From the NCBI RefSeq assembly GCF_004366075.1, contig NZ_SODU01000001.1, positions 1,210,392-1,274,391 on the forward strand: DNA of 64,000 nucleotides, in the 5' to 3' direction. Below, piece after piece: positions 26,037 through 34,474 of this stretch (positions within the stretch are counted from its first letter, which is position 1; each line of letters begins with the position of its first letter). Position numbers and translations under genes: made by a program. Source of the DNA: Kribbella pratensis. GTDB lineage: Bacteria > Actinomycetota > Actinomycetes > Propionibacteriales > Kribbellaceae. Below the pieces are notes generated by a model. The model saw nothing but the letters and a program-made list of their open reading frames with translations, ran no database searches and had not been told where the DNA came from.

Positions 26037-27800
26037 TCAGCTGCGGACCGTGGTGACCAGGTGGTCCACGACGTCGGCGAGCGGGACGTCTTCGCGGTCG
26101 CCGGTGCGGCGGTTCTTGACCTCGATGGTGCCGTCGGCGAGGCCCTTGCCGACCACGGCGATGGTCGGTACCCCGATCAGCTCGGCGTCCTTGAACTTCA
26201 CGCCGGGCGACACCTTCTCGCGGTCGTCGTAGATCACCGTCAGGCCCCGGGACTCCAGCTCGGCGGCCAGCTCGGCGGCCTTCGCGAAGAGTTCCTTGTC
26301 CTTGCCGGTGGCAACCAGGTGCACGTCGGCGGGCGCGATCTCGCGCGGCCAGACCAGGCCGAGCTCGTCGTGGTTGCCCTCCGCGATCGCCGCCACCGCG
26401 CGGGTGACCCCGACGCCGTACGAGCCCATGGTGACCGTGACGAGCTTGCCGTTCTGGTCGAGGACCTTCAGGTCGAGCGCGTCGGCGTACTTGCGGCCGA
26501 GCTGGAAGATGTGGCCCATCTCGATCCCGCGCGCGGTCTCCAGCACACCCGAACCGTCCGGCGCCTCGTCGCCGTCGCGGACCTCGGCGGCCTGGATCGT
26601 CCCGTCCGCGGTGAAGTCCCGGCCGTGCACCAGGTTGACGACGTGGAACCCGGGCTTGTCCGCACCGGTCACCCACGCGGACCCCTCGGCCACCCGCGGG
26701 TCGAGCAGGTACCGGATGCCGGAGGTGTTGTCCTTGCCGAGCACGCCCGGACCGATGTAGCCCTTCGCGAGCGACGGGTACTTCTCGAAGTCGGCCTCCT
26801 CGAAGGCGACCACCTCGGCCGGCTCCACCTGCGCGCCGAGCCGCTTCTCGTCGATCGCGCGGTCCCCGGGGACGCCGATCGCGAGCGGCTCGCGAGTGCC
26901 GTCGGGGTGCACCAGCATCACGAGCACGTTCTTCAACGTGTCCGCGGCGGTCCACTCGCGGCCGTCGGTCCGCGCGTGCTTCGCGTTCATCGCGTCCACG
27001 AGCGTGTCGATGGTCGGCGTGTCCGGGGTGTCCACGACCTCGGCGGCCGGTACGCCGGACGCGTCGACGGGCACCGACTGCGGCACCACGACCGCCTCGA
27101 CGTTGGCGGCGTACCCGCCCGGCGAGCGGACGAAGGTGTCCTCGCCGTTCTCCGCGATCGCCAGGAACTCCTCGGACCGCGAACCGCCCATCGCGCCGGA
27201 CATGGCCTGCACGATCACGTAGTCGAAGCCGAGCCGGTCGAAGATCTTGATGTACGCCTCGCGGTGCTTCTCGTACGACGCGGCGAGGCCGTCGTCGTCG
27301 ACATCGAACGAGTACGAGTCCTTCATCACGAACTCGCGCCCGCGCAGCACGCCTGCCCGCGGCCGTGCCTCGTCGCGGTACTTGTTCTGGATCTGGTAGA
27401 TCGACAGCGGAAGATCCTTGTACGACGAGTACAGGTCCTTCACGACCAGCGTGAACATCTCCTCGTGCGTGGGGCCGAGCAGCATGTCGGCGCCCTTGCG
27501 GTCCTTCAGCCGGAAGATGTTCGGCCCGTACTCCGTCCAGCGGCCGGTGGCCTCGTAGGGCTCGCGGGGCAGCAGCGCCGGGAACACCAGCTCCTGCGCG
27601 CCGATCGCGTCCATCTCCTCACGGACGATCCGCTCGACGTTCCGCAGGACGCGCAGGCCGAGCGGCAGCCAGGTGTAGATACCGGGCGCGGCCCGCCGGA
27701 TGTACCCGGCGCGGACGAGCAGCTTGTGGCTCGGGACCTCCGCGTCCGCCGGGTCCTCGCGAAGGGTGCGGAGGAACAACGACGACATACGCAAAATCAC
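26037..27800 (-). CDS. proS: Prolyl-tRNA synthetase
   Basis: 587 aa from a GTG at 27800 giving [16 protein letters not shown], with GGAG 6 nt upstream; an in-frame TTG 12 nt earlier is less likely. Class II synthetase of the long bacterial type: motif 2 region [24 protein letters not shown], a large editing insertion in the middle, motif 3 [18 protein letters not shown], and the C-terminal anticodon-binding domain ([14 protein letters not shown]). It charges tRNA-Pro in the cytosol. It follows a GNAT gene, as in other actinobacteria. Confidence 0.96.
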   Translation of the reverse strand: MILRMSSLFLRTLREDPADAEVPSHKLLVRAGYIRRAAPGIYTWLPLGLRVLRNVERIVREEMDAIGAQELVFPALLPREPYEATGRWTEYGPNIFRLKDRKGADMLLGPTHEEMFTLVVKDLYSSYKDLPLSIYQIQNKYRDEARPRAGVLRGREFVMKDSYSFDVDDDGLAASYEKHREAYIKIFDRLGFDYVIVQAMSGAMGGSRSEEFLAIAENGEDTFVRSPGGYAANVEAVVVPQSVPVDASGVPAAEVVDTPDTPTIDTLVDAMNAKHARTDGREWTAADTLKNVLVMLVHPDGTREPLAIGVPGDRAIDEKRLGAQVEPAEVVAFEEADFEKYPSLAKGYIGPGVLGKDNTSGIRYLLDPRVAEGSAWVTGADKPGFHVVNLVHGRDFTADGTIQAAEVRDGDEAPDGSGVLETARGIEMGHIFQLGRKYADALDLKVLDQNGKLVTVTMGSYGVGVTRAVAAIAEGNHDELGLVWPREIAPADVHLVATGKDKELFAKAAELAAELESRGLTVIYDDREKVSPGVKFKDAELIGVPTIAVVGKGLADGTIEVKNRRTGDREDVPLADVVDHLVTTVRS

Positions 27801-27902
27801 GGGAGTCTCCAAGCGTGCAAAAGTAGCTGACCGGACGTCACAGAGAATATCGGTCCGGCGAACATGCTCTCACCACGTTATCCACAGGCGCACACCGGCT
27901 CA

Positions 27903-28727
27903 TCAGAACAGGATCGTCGCGAACGTCTCGATCGTGCGGAACCCGACGCGCTCGTACGCCGCCCGCGCCGGCAGGTTGAAGGCGTTCACATAGAGCGTCA
28001 CCACCGGGCTGATCTGCCGGGCCAGCTCGACCACGGCCGCCATCCCGGGCGCGGCCAGCCCGCGACCGCGGTACTCCGGATCCACCCAAACGCCCTGGAT
28101 CTGGCACACGCCCGATCCGACCGAGCCGACCTCGGCCTTGAACACGACCCGTCCGTCCTCGATCCGCGCGAACGCGCGCCCGGCCCGGATCAGCTCCGCG
28201 ACCCGCGACCGGTAGAACGTCCCGTCCGGCCCGGTCTGCGGCGGTACGCCGACCTCCTCGGTGTACATCGCCACGCACGCCGGGTAGAGGATCGGCAGCT
28301 CGACCGGCTCGACCGCGCGGACCAGCGGATCCGGTGCGATCGACGGCGGCCCTTCGATCACCATGAACGGCTGGTCGTCGCGCACCTCGCGGGCCGGTCC
28401 CCAGTGCGGCTCGAGAATGTGCCACAGCTGCTCGACCGCGCGGGCCTGCCCGAGGATCTGGAAACAGTTCCGCCCGCGGCGCATCGCGTACGCCGCGAAC
28501 GCCCGGAGTGCCGCGTCGTCGGCGCCGACCGGCACCATGTTCCCGCCCGCGTGACACAGTGCCTCGAGCGCGCCTTTCTCGACGTACCCCCAGACCTCCG
28601 CACCGCGCCGCGGGTCGAGTCCGGACGCCTGCACGAGGCTGTCGACGAACACGTTGATGACCGGATCGCGAGCGATGACCGCACGCGCCGCCGCGAGGTC
28701 GCGAGGACCGAGAACCCGTACGCCCAC
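27903..28727 (-). CDS. GNAT acetyltransferase with N-terminal DUF4081 domain
   Basis: 274 aa. N-terminal half LAAARAVIARDPVINVFVDSLVQASGLDPRRG is typical of DUF4081; the C-terminal GNAT domain has the acetyl-CoA loop VWVDPEYRGRGLAAPGMAAVVE and ends in YVNAFNLPARAAYERVGF. Homologues normally sit between ispG and proS in actinobacteria. Here proS is adjacent downstream but ispG is about 5.7 kb away. Substrate unknown. Confidence 0.87.
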   Translation of the reverse strand: MGVRVLGPRDLAAARAVIARDPVINVFVDSLVQASGLDPRRGAEVWGYVEKGALEALCHAGGNMVPVGADDAALRAFAAYAMRRGRNCFQILGQARAVEQLWHILEPHWGPAREVRDDQPFMVIEGPPSIAPDPLVRAVEPVELPILYPACVAMYTEEVGVPPQTGPDGTFYRSRVAELIRAGRAFARIEDGRVVFKAEVGSVGSGVCQIQGVWVDPEYRGRGLAAPGMAAVVELARQISPVVTLYVNAFNLPARAAYERVGFRTIETFATILF

Positions 28728-28788
28728 GCGCAGAACCTAGCGGATCATCGACACCTCCGTATGCAACGGGGGCCGCAACGGGGCCGGG

Positions 28789-30054
28789 TCAGCCGGCCTG
28801 CGGCTCGTGGTCCGCGGCGATCCGGCGCAGCGGCGACGTCCACGCGAACACCACGCCCGCGCAACCGAACAGACCCATCAGCACCATCCCGGTCCGCGGC
28901 CCGAACGCGTTGCCGAGCAGTCCGCCGGCGACCGATCCGATCGTCCACCCGACACCCCAGGACAGCATCCGGCCTGCCGTGTTCACCCGGCCGAGCAGGT
29001 TCTCCGGCGTGACCTGCTGCCGGTACGACACCGCGTTGACGATCACCAGCACGTACGCCGAACCCCAGACCAGCAACGCCAGCGCGGCCACGATCCAGTT
29101 GGGCGACAACGGCGAGAGCACTCCGAGCAGCGCCGACACCGGCAGCGCGTACAGCGTGATCGCCGCGGGCGGCATCCGCCGCAGCAGCCGCGGGAGGCTG
29201 AGCGCCGCGATCAGCCCGCCGATCCCCCACACCCCCCACACCAGTCCGAAGCGGACTCCCGACGTACCGATGTCGAGGACGCGGTCGCACCACACCACGA
29301 TCAGCGCCATGAACCCGCCGCCCGCGAAGGACTGCACGCTGCCGATGACCGTCATCGTGCGAACGCCCGCGTGCCGGATCAGGAAGCGCAGGCCGTCACC
29401 GATGTCGTTCAGCACCACCTTCGGCCGTAACGGCGGCTGCCCGTCGCGGGACTCCGACATCGCCCGCACGATCCCGCGGACGGCGAACGCGGACGCCGCG
29501 AAGCTCAGGGCATCGAGCGTGAGCAGACTGGCCGGATCGAGTACGGCGAGGAGCAGACCGGTCGCCGGCGGGACGAGCAACTCGATCAGACTCGACGCCG
29601 TCCAGACCGCGGAGTTCGCCTGGGCCACGCGGGCGCGGCCGACGAGGACGGGCAGCGCGCCGAAGTTCGCGCCGTCGAAGAACGTGTAGACGGCCTGCAC
29701 GGTGAACGCGACGATCAGCACCTGTACGACGGTCAGCACACCGAGCAGATGCGCCGCCGGCACGGAACCCACCAGGACCGCGTTGATGGCCTCCGCGGTC
29801 ACCATCGTGCGCCGCCGGTTCCAACGGTCCGCGAGGGCGCCGGCGAACAGACCGGCCAGCAGGTACGGCGCGGACTCGAGCGCGGTCACCACCGCGGTCA
29901 GCATCGTCGACCCGCTGAGCCGGTAGACGAGCACCGGCAATGCGATCGCCGTCACCATCGACCCGGTGATCGACAAGGCGCGAGCCGACCAGTACCGCCG
30001 GAAATCCGGATCGTCGCGCAGCCTGCCAGGCGCCACCGTCGTCATGACGCGCAT
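28789..30054 (-). CDS. MFS transporter
   Basis: 421 aa with about 12 hydrophobic segments; loop motif AGALADRWNRRRTMVTAEAIN. It starts at 30054 (a second ATG at 30045 is possible) and is of the EntS/MefA-like exporter type (DDPDFRRYWSARALSITGSMVT). It is 40 nt after a VOC gene and belongs to a ribbon-helix-helix-VOC-MFS run, which would fit a small resistance unit; the exported compound is unknown. Confidence 0.83.
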   Translation of the reverse strand: MRVMTTVAPGRLRDDPDFRRYWSARALSITGSMVTAIALPVLVYRLSGSTMLTAVVTALESAPYLLAGLFAGALADRWNRRRTMVTAEAINAVLVGSVPAAHLLGVLTVVQVLIVAFTVQAVYTFFDGANFGALPVLVGRARVAQANSAVWTASSLIELLVPPATGLLLAVLDPASLLTLDALSFAASAFAVRGIVRAMSESRDGQPPLRPKVVLNDIGDGLRFLIRHAGVRTMTVIGSVQSFAGGGFMALIVVWCDRVLDIGTSGVRFGLVWGVWGIGGLIAALSLPRLLRRMPPAAITLYALPVSALLGVLSPLSPNWIVAALALLVWGSAYVLVIVNAVSYRQQVTPENLLGRVNTAGRMLSWGVGWTIGSVAGGLLGNAFGPRTGMVLMGLFGCAGVVFAWTSPLRRIAADHEPQAG

Positions 30055-30094
30055 CCTGCAACTTCAGGTCCGGTCGAGGTCAAGACATCAGGCT

Positions 30095-30739
30095 TCATCC
30101 GTGGACTACCACGAGCTGACCGTCCGGGTCGACGATCTCGAGGCCGGCCTCGGTACGGGACCCGCCGACACGGCGCTGCACGTCGTCTAGGTCCTCGGTC
30201 GTGGTCAGGTCGAGTCGTACGGCGAAGTCGCCGTCGGCCGGCCCAAAGCGGACCACCGTCTGCACGCCGAGCGCGCCGAGGAACCGCTGCCAGGGCGCCT
30301 CGTCCGCTCCGGTCAGGTACGGCGTGACCGACCAGCGATCGTCCGGGGCGGCGTCGTGCAGCTTGTACCCGTACAGATCGTCGCTGCGCTCGTCGACCCA
30401 GATCACCACCCCCTCGGGCCCACTGACCGACAGCACCCGCCCGTACGCCTCGTCGAAGACCGTCGCGTCGACGAACCCCACCTGCTCCAGGCGGTCCTTC
30501 AACTCGTCGAGCTTGTCCGCCTCGAACGACAGCGTCGTCTGCCCCGGCTGCCCGCCCGTCGAACTCGAGGCCGCATCGTGCAACGCGACCATCCCGCGAC
30601 CGGTCAGCATGTCGACCCATCCCCCGCGCTCGGACTCGATCCGCGACCGCAACCCCAGCCTCTCCAGGAACGCCTGCATCGCCTCCACGTCCGCCGTGAA
30701 CCGCAGCGGCCTGATCACCGCGTTCTCCAGGTCGTTCAT
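30095..30739 (-). CDS. VOC-superfamily protein, two domains
   Basis: 214 aa with two glyoxalase/bleomycin-resistance type beta-alpha-beta-beta-beta units: [20 protein letters not shown]...GVVIWVDER and [18 protein letters not shown]...[16 protein letters not shown]. The usual metal His/Glu set is incomplete, so it may bind a ligand rather than catalyse. The ATG overlaps the ribbon-helix-helix gene stop by 4 nt. Confidence 0.8.
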   Translation of the reverse strand: MNDLENAVIRPLRFTADVEAMQAFLERLGLRSRIESERGGWVDMLTGRGMVALHDAASSSTGGQPGQTTLSFEADKLDELKDRLEQVGFVDATVFDEAYGRVLSVSGPEGVVIWVDERSDDLYGYKLHDAAPDDRWSVTPYLTGADEAPWQRFLGALGVQTVVRFGPADGDFAVRLDLTTTEDLDDVQRRVGGSRTEAGLEIVDPDGQLVVVHG

Positions 30740-30900
30740 CCCCGGGCCTCCCCATGGTTGTCGAGGTACTCAGCCAGCGCCTGCTCGACGAGCGCGGACA
30801 GACTCGCCCCGTCGTCGATCGCCTTGTGCTTCACCCGCCGCACCAACTCCGGCGGCAGGTACACGTTGAACTGCACCTTCTTGTCACCAACATCGACCAT
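30736..30900 (-). CDS. Ribbon-helix-helix (CopG/Arc-type) regulator, 54 aa
   Basis: A short gene from the ATG at 30900. The strand is [19 protein letters not shown], followed by two helices ([20 protein letters not shown]), the RHH fold used by CopG/ParD-like repressors and antitoxins. It overlaps the VOC gene by 4 nt. No toxin gene is next to it, so it is more likely a local autorepressor. A promoter with a palindrome over the -10 lies directly upstream. Confidence 0.8.
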   Translation of the reverse strand: MVDVGDKKVQFNVYLPPELVRRVKHKAIDDGASLSALVEQALAEYLDNHGEARG

Positions 30901-30907
30901 GGCTATA

Positions 30908-30937
30908 TTGCTAGCATCCTAGAAAGCCAACCGTCAA
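30908..30937 (-). promoter_or_regulatory. Promoter and operator of the RHH-VOC-MFS unit
   Basis: On the minus strand TTGACG (30932-30937) is separated by 18 bp from TAGCAA (30908-30913), followed within 10 nt by the ATG, so transcription is probably leaderless. TGCTAGCA, a perfect palindrome at 30909-30916, overlaps the -10 and is a plausible RHH site. Confidence 0.5.
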
Positions 30938-30955
30938 TCCTCAGGGAGTCCGACA

Positions 30956-31327
30956 ATGAATCTCCGCTTCGACCACCTCGGCCTACTGACGGACAGCCGC
31001 GAGAAGAACCAGGACATCGCCGACTTCTTCACCGGCGTACTCGGCCTGGAAGTCTCCGGCAACGCCGGCGAGGGGTACGCCGAGGTGAAGGCCGGCGCGA
31101 TGACGATCGCCCTGCACACCGGCGCGATGATCGACGACTTCGGGACCCACGGCGGGACGCTCCTGCAGTTCAGCAGCGACGACGTCCGCGCCGACGTCGA
31201 GGATATCCGCGGCCGCGGCGGCAACATCGCCCTCGAGCCCGTCGACACCGACTGGGGTACCACGTCGGCCTACGTACGTGGCCCCCACGGCGTCCTGGTC
31301 GAGCTCTACCAGTTCAACGGCTCATGA
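30956..31327 (+). CDS. VOC-superfamily (glyoxalase-like) protein
   Basis: 123 aa, one VOC domain: FDHLGLLTDSREKNQDIADFFTGVLGLEVS and ending YVRGPHGVLVELYQF, with His and Glu in the positions that bind metal in family members. GGGAG lies 7 nt before the ATG. It is divergent from the RHH-VOC operon and shares its promoter region. Substrate unknown. Confidence 0.85.
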   Translation: MNLRFDHLGLLTDSREKNQDIADFFTGVLGLEVSGNAGEGYAEVKAGAMTIALHTGAMIDDFGTHGGTLLQFSSDDVRADVEDIRGRGGNIALEPVDTDWGTTSAYVRGPHGVLVELYQFNGS

Positions 31328-31629
31328 GCGGGTTGATGTGGAACCTGCTCGGCAGGTTGGTGCGCCGAGGAGCTGCCCCGCCGGGGATCGAGCGCCCCGG
31401 CGGCGGGTGGATCAGCGCCTTCGCCTACCTCTCATGGCCGCTGCGGAGGTGAGACTTCTACGACAAGTACCTGCTGGACGACGCCGTCGGTGACCAAGTT
31501 CGGGATCATCGACACGTCACAGCGCTTGTGGAGGGCAACGAGGTCTACGTCCCGTCGTACGCGAGCACCGTCTGGACTGACGTCCACGGCGACTGGCGAG
31601 TCGCCTTCCACCAGCAAGCAGCCCTTTAG
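31324..31629 (+). pseudogene. DUF4440/SnoaL-like remnant with in-frame TGA and internal loss
   Basis: The frame opens with an ATGA overlap on the VOC stop, runs to TGA at 31450-31452, then continues in the same frame to TAG at 31627. After the stop it reads DFYDKYLLDDAV and near the end WTDVHGDWRVAFHQQ, both hallmarks of DUF4440 (NTF2-like) proteins. The TGA lies where homologues have Gly (a GGA to TGA change would explain it). The spacing between the two blocks is about half of normal, so an internal segment is lost. Confidence 0.6.
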
Positions 31630-31961
31630 ACCGCGGTCAGCAGCGCGTCGTCCAGCTCCTTGAGCAGCTTGGCCTTGGGGCGGGCGCCGACGACGGACCA
31701 GATCATTTCTCCGTGGTGGAAGAGGATGAGAGTGGGCAGCGCCATCACCCGGTAGCGGGCGGAGATCGCTGGGTTCTCGTCGGAGTTCAGCTTCACCACG
31801 GTCAGCTTTTCGTTGCGTTCGACACCGATCTGGGCGAGGACCGGGGCGATCTGGTGGCACGGCGGGCACCACTGCGCCCAGAAGTCCACCAGCACCGGCT
31901 TCTCGGACCGCAGCACCACCTCGTCGAAGGTGGCCTCGTCGACACTTCGCAGATCGCTCAT
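31626..31961 (-). CDS. trxA: Thioredoxin
   Basis: 111 aa from the ATG at 31961. The active site is FWAQWCPPCHQIAP: a WCPPC variant instead of WCGPC. The cis-Pro loop MALPTLILFHHG is present. It reduces protein disulfides in the cytosol. Its ATG overlaps the MerR gene stop by 4 nt, so it is expressed from the MerR promoter, which suggests redox or thiol-stress induction. Confidence 0.9.
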   Translation of the reverse strand: MSDLRSVDEATFDEVVLRSEKPVLVDFWAQWCPPCHQIAPVLAQIGVERNEKLTVVKLNSDENPAISARYRVMALPTLILFHHGEMIWSVVGARPKAKLLKELDDALLTAV

Positions 31962-32320
31962 CTCGTCCTCCAGTTCTCGGCATCGGTCAGGAGGTCGGTC
32001 AGCCGCGCCCGCAGATCGGTCAGTTCGGCGATCCGCCGGTCCACTTCCTCGATCCGGGTCCGGTACGCCGTCAGCGGTGCGGGGCACACGTCCGCGCGCG
32101 CATTGCCGGCCCGCAGGCACTCGATGAACGGGTACGTCTGCTCCGCGGTCAGCCCGAGGCTCAGCAACGCCTTCACCTCACGCACGACGACCACGTCGTC
32201 CGGCTCGTACGACCGGTACCCGTTGGCTTCCCGCCGCGGCTTGAGCAGTCCCTGCGACTCGTAGTACCGCACCGCCTTGACCGTCACACCGGCCTCGGCC
32301 GCCAGATCACTGATCCGCAT
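31958..32320 (-). CDS. MerR-family regulator controlling trxA
   Basis: 120 aa. N-terminal MerR helix-turn-helix and wing: MRISDLAAEAGVTVKAVRYYESQGLLKPRREANGYRSYEPDD; then a dimerisation coiled coil to residue 115. One Cys (ADVCPAP) is present, so metal binding by a Cys pair is unlikely. AAGGAGG lies just before the ATG. It is coupled to thioredoxin downstream. A MerR-type dyad covers the promoter, so it probably activates its own operon. Confidence 0.88.
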   Translation of the reverse strand: MRISDLAAEAGVTVKAVRYYESQGLLKPRREANGYRSYEPDDVVVVREVKALLSLGLTAEQTYPFIECLRAGNARADVCPAPLTAYRTRIEEVDRRIAELTDLRARLTDLLTDAENWRTR

Positions 32321-32345
32321 CCCGCCTCCTTCACCCCGACGCTAA

Positions 32346-32367
32346 ACCTTGCCCCCAGGGTCAAGGT
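32346..32367. promoter_or_regulatory. MerR-type dyad in the merR-trxA promoter
   Basis: On the plus strand ACCTTG-N10-CAAGGT, with inner pairing nearly complete. On the minus strand it fills the long (19 to 20 bp) spacer between TTGACC and TTAGCG/TAGCGT, the layout used by MerR activators. The divergent NUDIX gene starts 18 nt away with CATAAT just before its ATG, so both sides may respond. Confidence 0.65.
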
Positions 32368-32384
32368 CAAGCCAGCATAATCCG

Positions 32385-32891
32385 ATGCACCTCGCCACCT
32401 TCCGCGATCCCACCCTGAGTCCCGGCGGCCGGACGATCACCCGCACCGCCGTCCGCGGCGTACTCGCCCGCGGCCCCGAGCTGCTGCTCCTCAGCTCGCG
32501 GCACGGCGACTACAAGTTCCCCGGCGGCGGGGTCGAGCCCGGCGAGTCCTTCGAGCAGGCACTGCGCCGCGAGTTCCGCGAGGAGTGCGGGTACGACGGC
32601 GTTCTCGTCGGCCCCGAACTCGCCACGACCCGCGAGGAGGTGCCGGCGATCGACGTCGAGTACGACGTGTTCGCAATGACGTCGTACTACTTCACCTGCT
32701 CAGGCGGCGTCGCCGATGCCGCACAGGATCTGGAGGGCTACGAGGCCGAGCTGGAGCTCGCACCGGTGTGGATCACGGTGCCTGACGCGTTGGTCGCCAA
32801 TCAGCAGGTGCTGGCGAGCGGGGTCGGCGTGATGCGCTGGCTGGTGCGCGAGATCGCCGTACTGGAATGGCTCAGCGAGCGTTCTCGCTGA
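32385..32891 (+). CDS. NUDIX hydrolase
   Basis: 168 aa from the ATG at 32385; a longer frame from a TTG in the MerR operator is rejected. The NUDIX box is complete: GGGVEPGESF followed by EQALRREFREECG. Family enzymes cleave nucleoside diphosphates linked to another moiety, often for clean-up of damaged nucleotides. It shares a divergent regulatory region with the MerR-thioredoxin pair. Its 3' end overlaps the convergent nucleosidase by 20 nt. Confidence 0.88.
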   Translation: MHLATFRDPTLSPGGRTITRTAVRGVLARGPELLLLSSRHGDYKFPGGGVEPGESFEQALRREFREECGYDGVLVGPELATTREEVPAIDVEYDVFAMTSYYFTCSGGVADAAQDLEGYEAELELAPVWITVPDALVANQQVLASGVGVMRWLVREIAVLEWLSERSR

Positions 32892-33420
32892 CCCACTCCC
32901 CCAGCACCTTCGCGCTGGCGTCGACCAAGGCCGGCCAGTCGAGTGCCGCCTCATCCGCCGAGTCCGACACGTGCTTCACGACCCGCACAGGTACGCCGTA
33001 CGCCTGGCACGCGTACACGACGCCGTACGCCTCCATGTCCACCAAGTGCGCCCGCTCCGCCAACCGCGCCCGTACGACGGGATCCGTCACGAACACGTCC
33101 CCCGACGCCAGCACGGTCCCGTCCCCACCCTCAACAGCCAACTCATCCTGCGGATCCAACCCAATGGCCCGGACCGCCTCCGCGTTCACGTCGTGGTTGA
33201 TCACCATGCTCGGCAGATACAACCCGGACAGTCCGTCCCGCAGTGCGCCCGTCGTACCGACGTTCAACACCACCAGCCCTGTGGTGTCCCGCTCCGCCAA
33301 GGCCCTCGCGGTAGCCACCGCCGCCGCCGTCTTCCCGACCCCGGTGACGACGACGGGCAGTTCGTCCGGGACGTAGCGCGCTTCTGCGCGGATGGCGCTG
33401 ACGATCAGATAACTGGTCAC
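32872..33420 (-). CDS. Nucleosidase of the MTA/SAH (PNP/UDP) family
   Basis: 182 aa from a GTG at 33420 (VTSYLIVSAIRAEARYVP); the longer open frame upstream is not coding. Family features: VVVTGVGKTAAAVATARAL, LVVLNVGTTGAL and the ribose-binding VDMEAYGVVYACQAYGVPV, with a conserved KHVSDSAD near the end. It would hydrolyse a purine-type nucleoside such as methylthioadenosine or futalosine. Shorter than Pfs (about 230 aa). The start codon lies inside a 15-bp hairpin arm. Confidence 0.8.
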   Translation of the reverse strand: MTSYLIVSAIRAEARYVPDELPVVVTGVGKTAAAVATARALAERDTTGLVVLNVGTTGALRDGLSGLYLPSMVINHDVNAEAVRAIGLDPQDELAVEGGDGTVLASGDVFVTDPVVRARLAERAHLVDMEAYGVVYACQAYGVPVRVVKHVSDSADEAALDWPALVDASAKVLGEWVSENAR

Positions 33421-33450
33421 CCGCCGAAGCGTAGTCGGCGGGTGACCAGT
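33412..33450. promoter_or_regulatory. 15-bp perfect inverted repeat enclosing the nucleosidase start codon
   Basis: ACTGGTCACCCGCCG (33412-33426) and CGGCGGGTGACCAGT (33436-33450) with a 9-nt loop. It begins 11 nt after the protease stop on the minus strand, so it could terminate that gene. The nucleosidase GTG (33420-33418) and its possible ribosome site are within the second arm as transcribed, so it could also shut off translation. Confidence 0.7.
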
Positions 33451-33460
33451 TCTCCGGAGA

Positions 33461-34342
33461 TCAGGGGAGCTTGACATACGGCGCGAGGAAGGACCGTGCC
33501 GACGGGGTGTCGGTTCGGTAGACGACGTTTGTCGCGTAGCAGGGAGAGTCACCGGTGATGGTGGTTGCGGCGAGGACCAGCTTGCCGCCGATCGTGACGA
33601 AGTTCGGGCCGCCCGAGTCGCCGTAGCAGGCGCCGCCGTTGCCCTGCGGCTCCGTCATGGCCAACCGGACCCAGGTCTTGTTCAACGCGTTGAAGTCCAC
33701 CGGCGCCTTCATCCGAACGCCGCCGCCGGGATGCGTCTGGCCACCCGGACCGTTGACGGCCTCCTGGGTGCCGTAGCCGACCACCAGCCAGGACGCGGCA
33801 TCGAGCGCCCGGCTACCCAGCTTGTCCAGCTGACCCGCGCTCGGCAGCGTTGCCGGTGTGAAGCTCCAGACGTCGGCGGGATCGGTCGCGCGGTTGGCGA
33901 AGTCGATCACTCCGATGTCGTGCGCGTCGGCCGAGTTCCCCGGGTACGCCGGGTCCTGGTGGGTGTCGCCCTCTACCGCGTGATGGTTCGTGACGAACGA
34001 GGCCGCGGTCTGCGCGGGGGTCAGGCCTTGGGCCGCGGCGTTGTCCAGGAGCGTCTGGACGTCCTGGTCGAGCGACACGTAGAACTTGGTCCCGGCCGGC
34101 CAGTCGTCGGTGCAGTGCGCAGCCGTCAGATAGGTGTCGCGGTCAACCATCGTGCCACTGCACACCCAGTCGAACCGATCCGGTACGCCGTCACCGGTGT
34201 TGTCCCACAACGCCAGGAACGCCCCGACCTCCGTCCGCTCCGGCGCCGGCGTCGCGTTGTACGAGTTGATGGCCGCCGCCGGCACGGTGGACGCACACAC
34301 CGCCGCACCGATCGCCAGCACGGTCAGGATCTTCTTGCGCAT
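33461..34342 (-). CDS. Secreted trypsin-like serine protease (S1 family)
   Basis: 293 aa from the ATG at 34342, which begins the signal peptide MRKKILTVLAIGAAVCASTVPAAA. The catalytic triad is visible: His in YLTAAHC, Asp in DIGVIDF, and Ser in ACYGDSGGP. Disulfide Cys are present around them. It acts outside the cell on proteins. It lies downstream of ispG by 132 nt, in a region of accessory genes. Confidence 0.88.
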   Translation of the reverse strand: MRKKILTVLAIGAAVCASTVPAAAINSYNATPAPERTEVGAFLALWDNTGDGVPDRFDWVCSGTMVDRDTYLTAAHCTDDWPAGTKFYVSLDQDVQTLLDNAAAQGLTPAQTAASFVTNHHAVEGDTHQDPAYPGNSADAHDIGVIDFANRATDPADVWSFTPATLPSAGQLDKLGSRALDAASWLVVGYGTQEAVNGPGGQTHPGGGVRMKAPVDFNALNKTWVRLAMTEPQGNGGACYGDSGGPNFVTIGGKLVLAATTITGDSPCYATNVVYRTDTPSARSFLAPYVKLP

Positions 34343-34474
34343 GGAACCTCCCAGGGGGCACGAACAGCGGCACACTACGCCGCCGCCTGCCCCCGGAGAA
34401 GCTCTGAAGACCCACCGGCCCCACGTCGGAGGGAACCCTTCGCAGCGGTGGGACGAACCCTTCGCCCGGGTCGG

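Noticed and set aside
27878..27886. DnaA box as sign of a replication origin
   Set aside because: Single 9-mer with no cluster, no AT-rich element and no dnaA or dnaN nearby.
31450..31452. TGA as selenocysteine codon
   Set aside because: No SECIS-like hairpin seen, and the gene also lacks an internal segment; simple decay is more likely.
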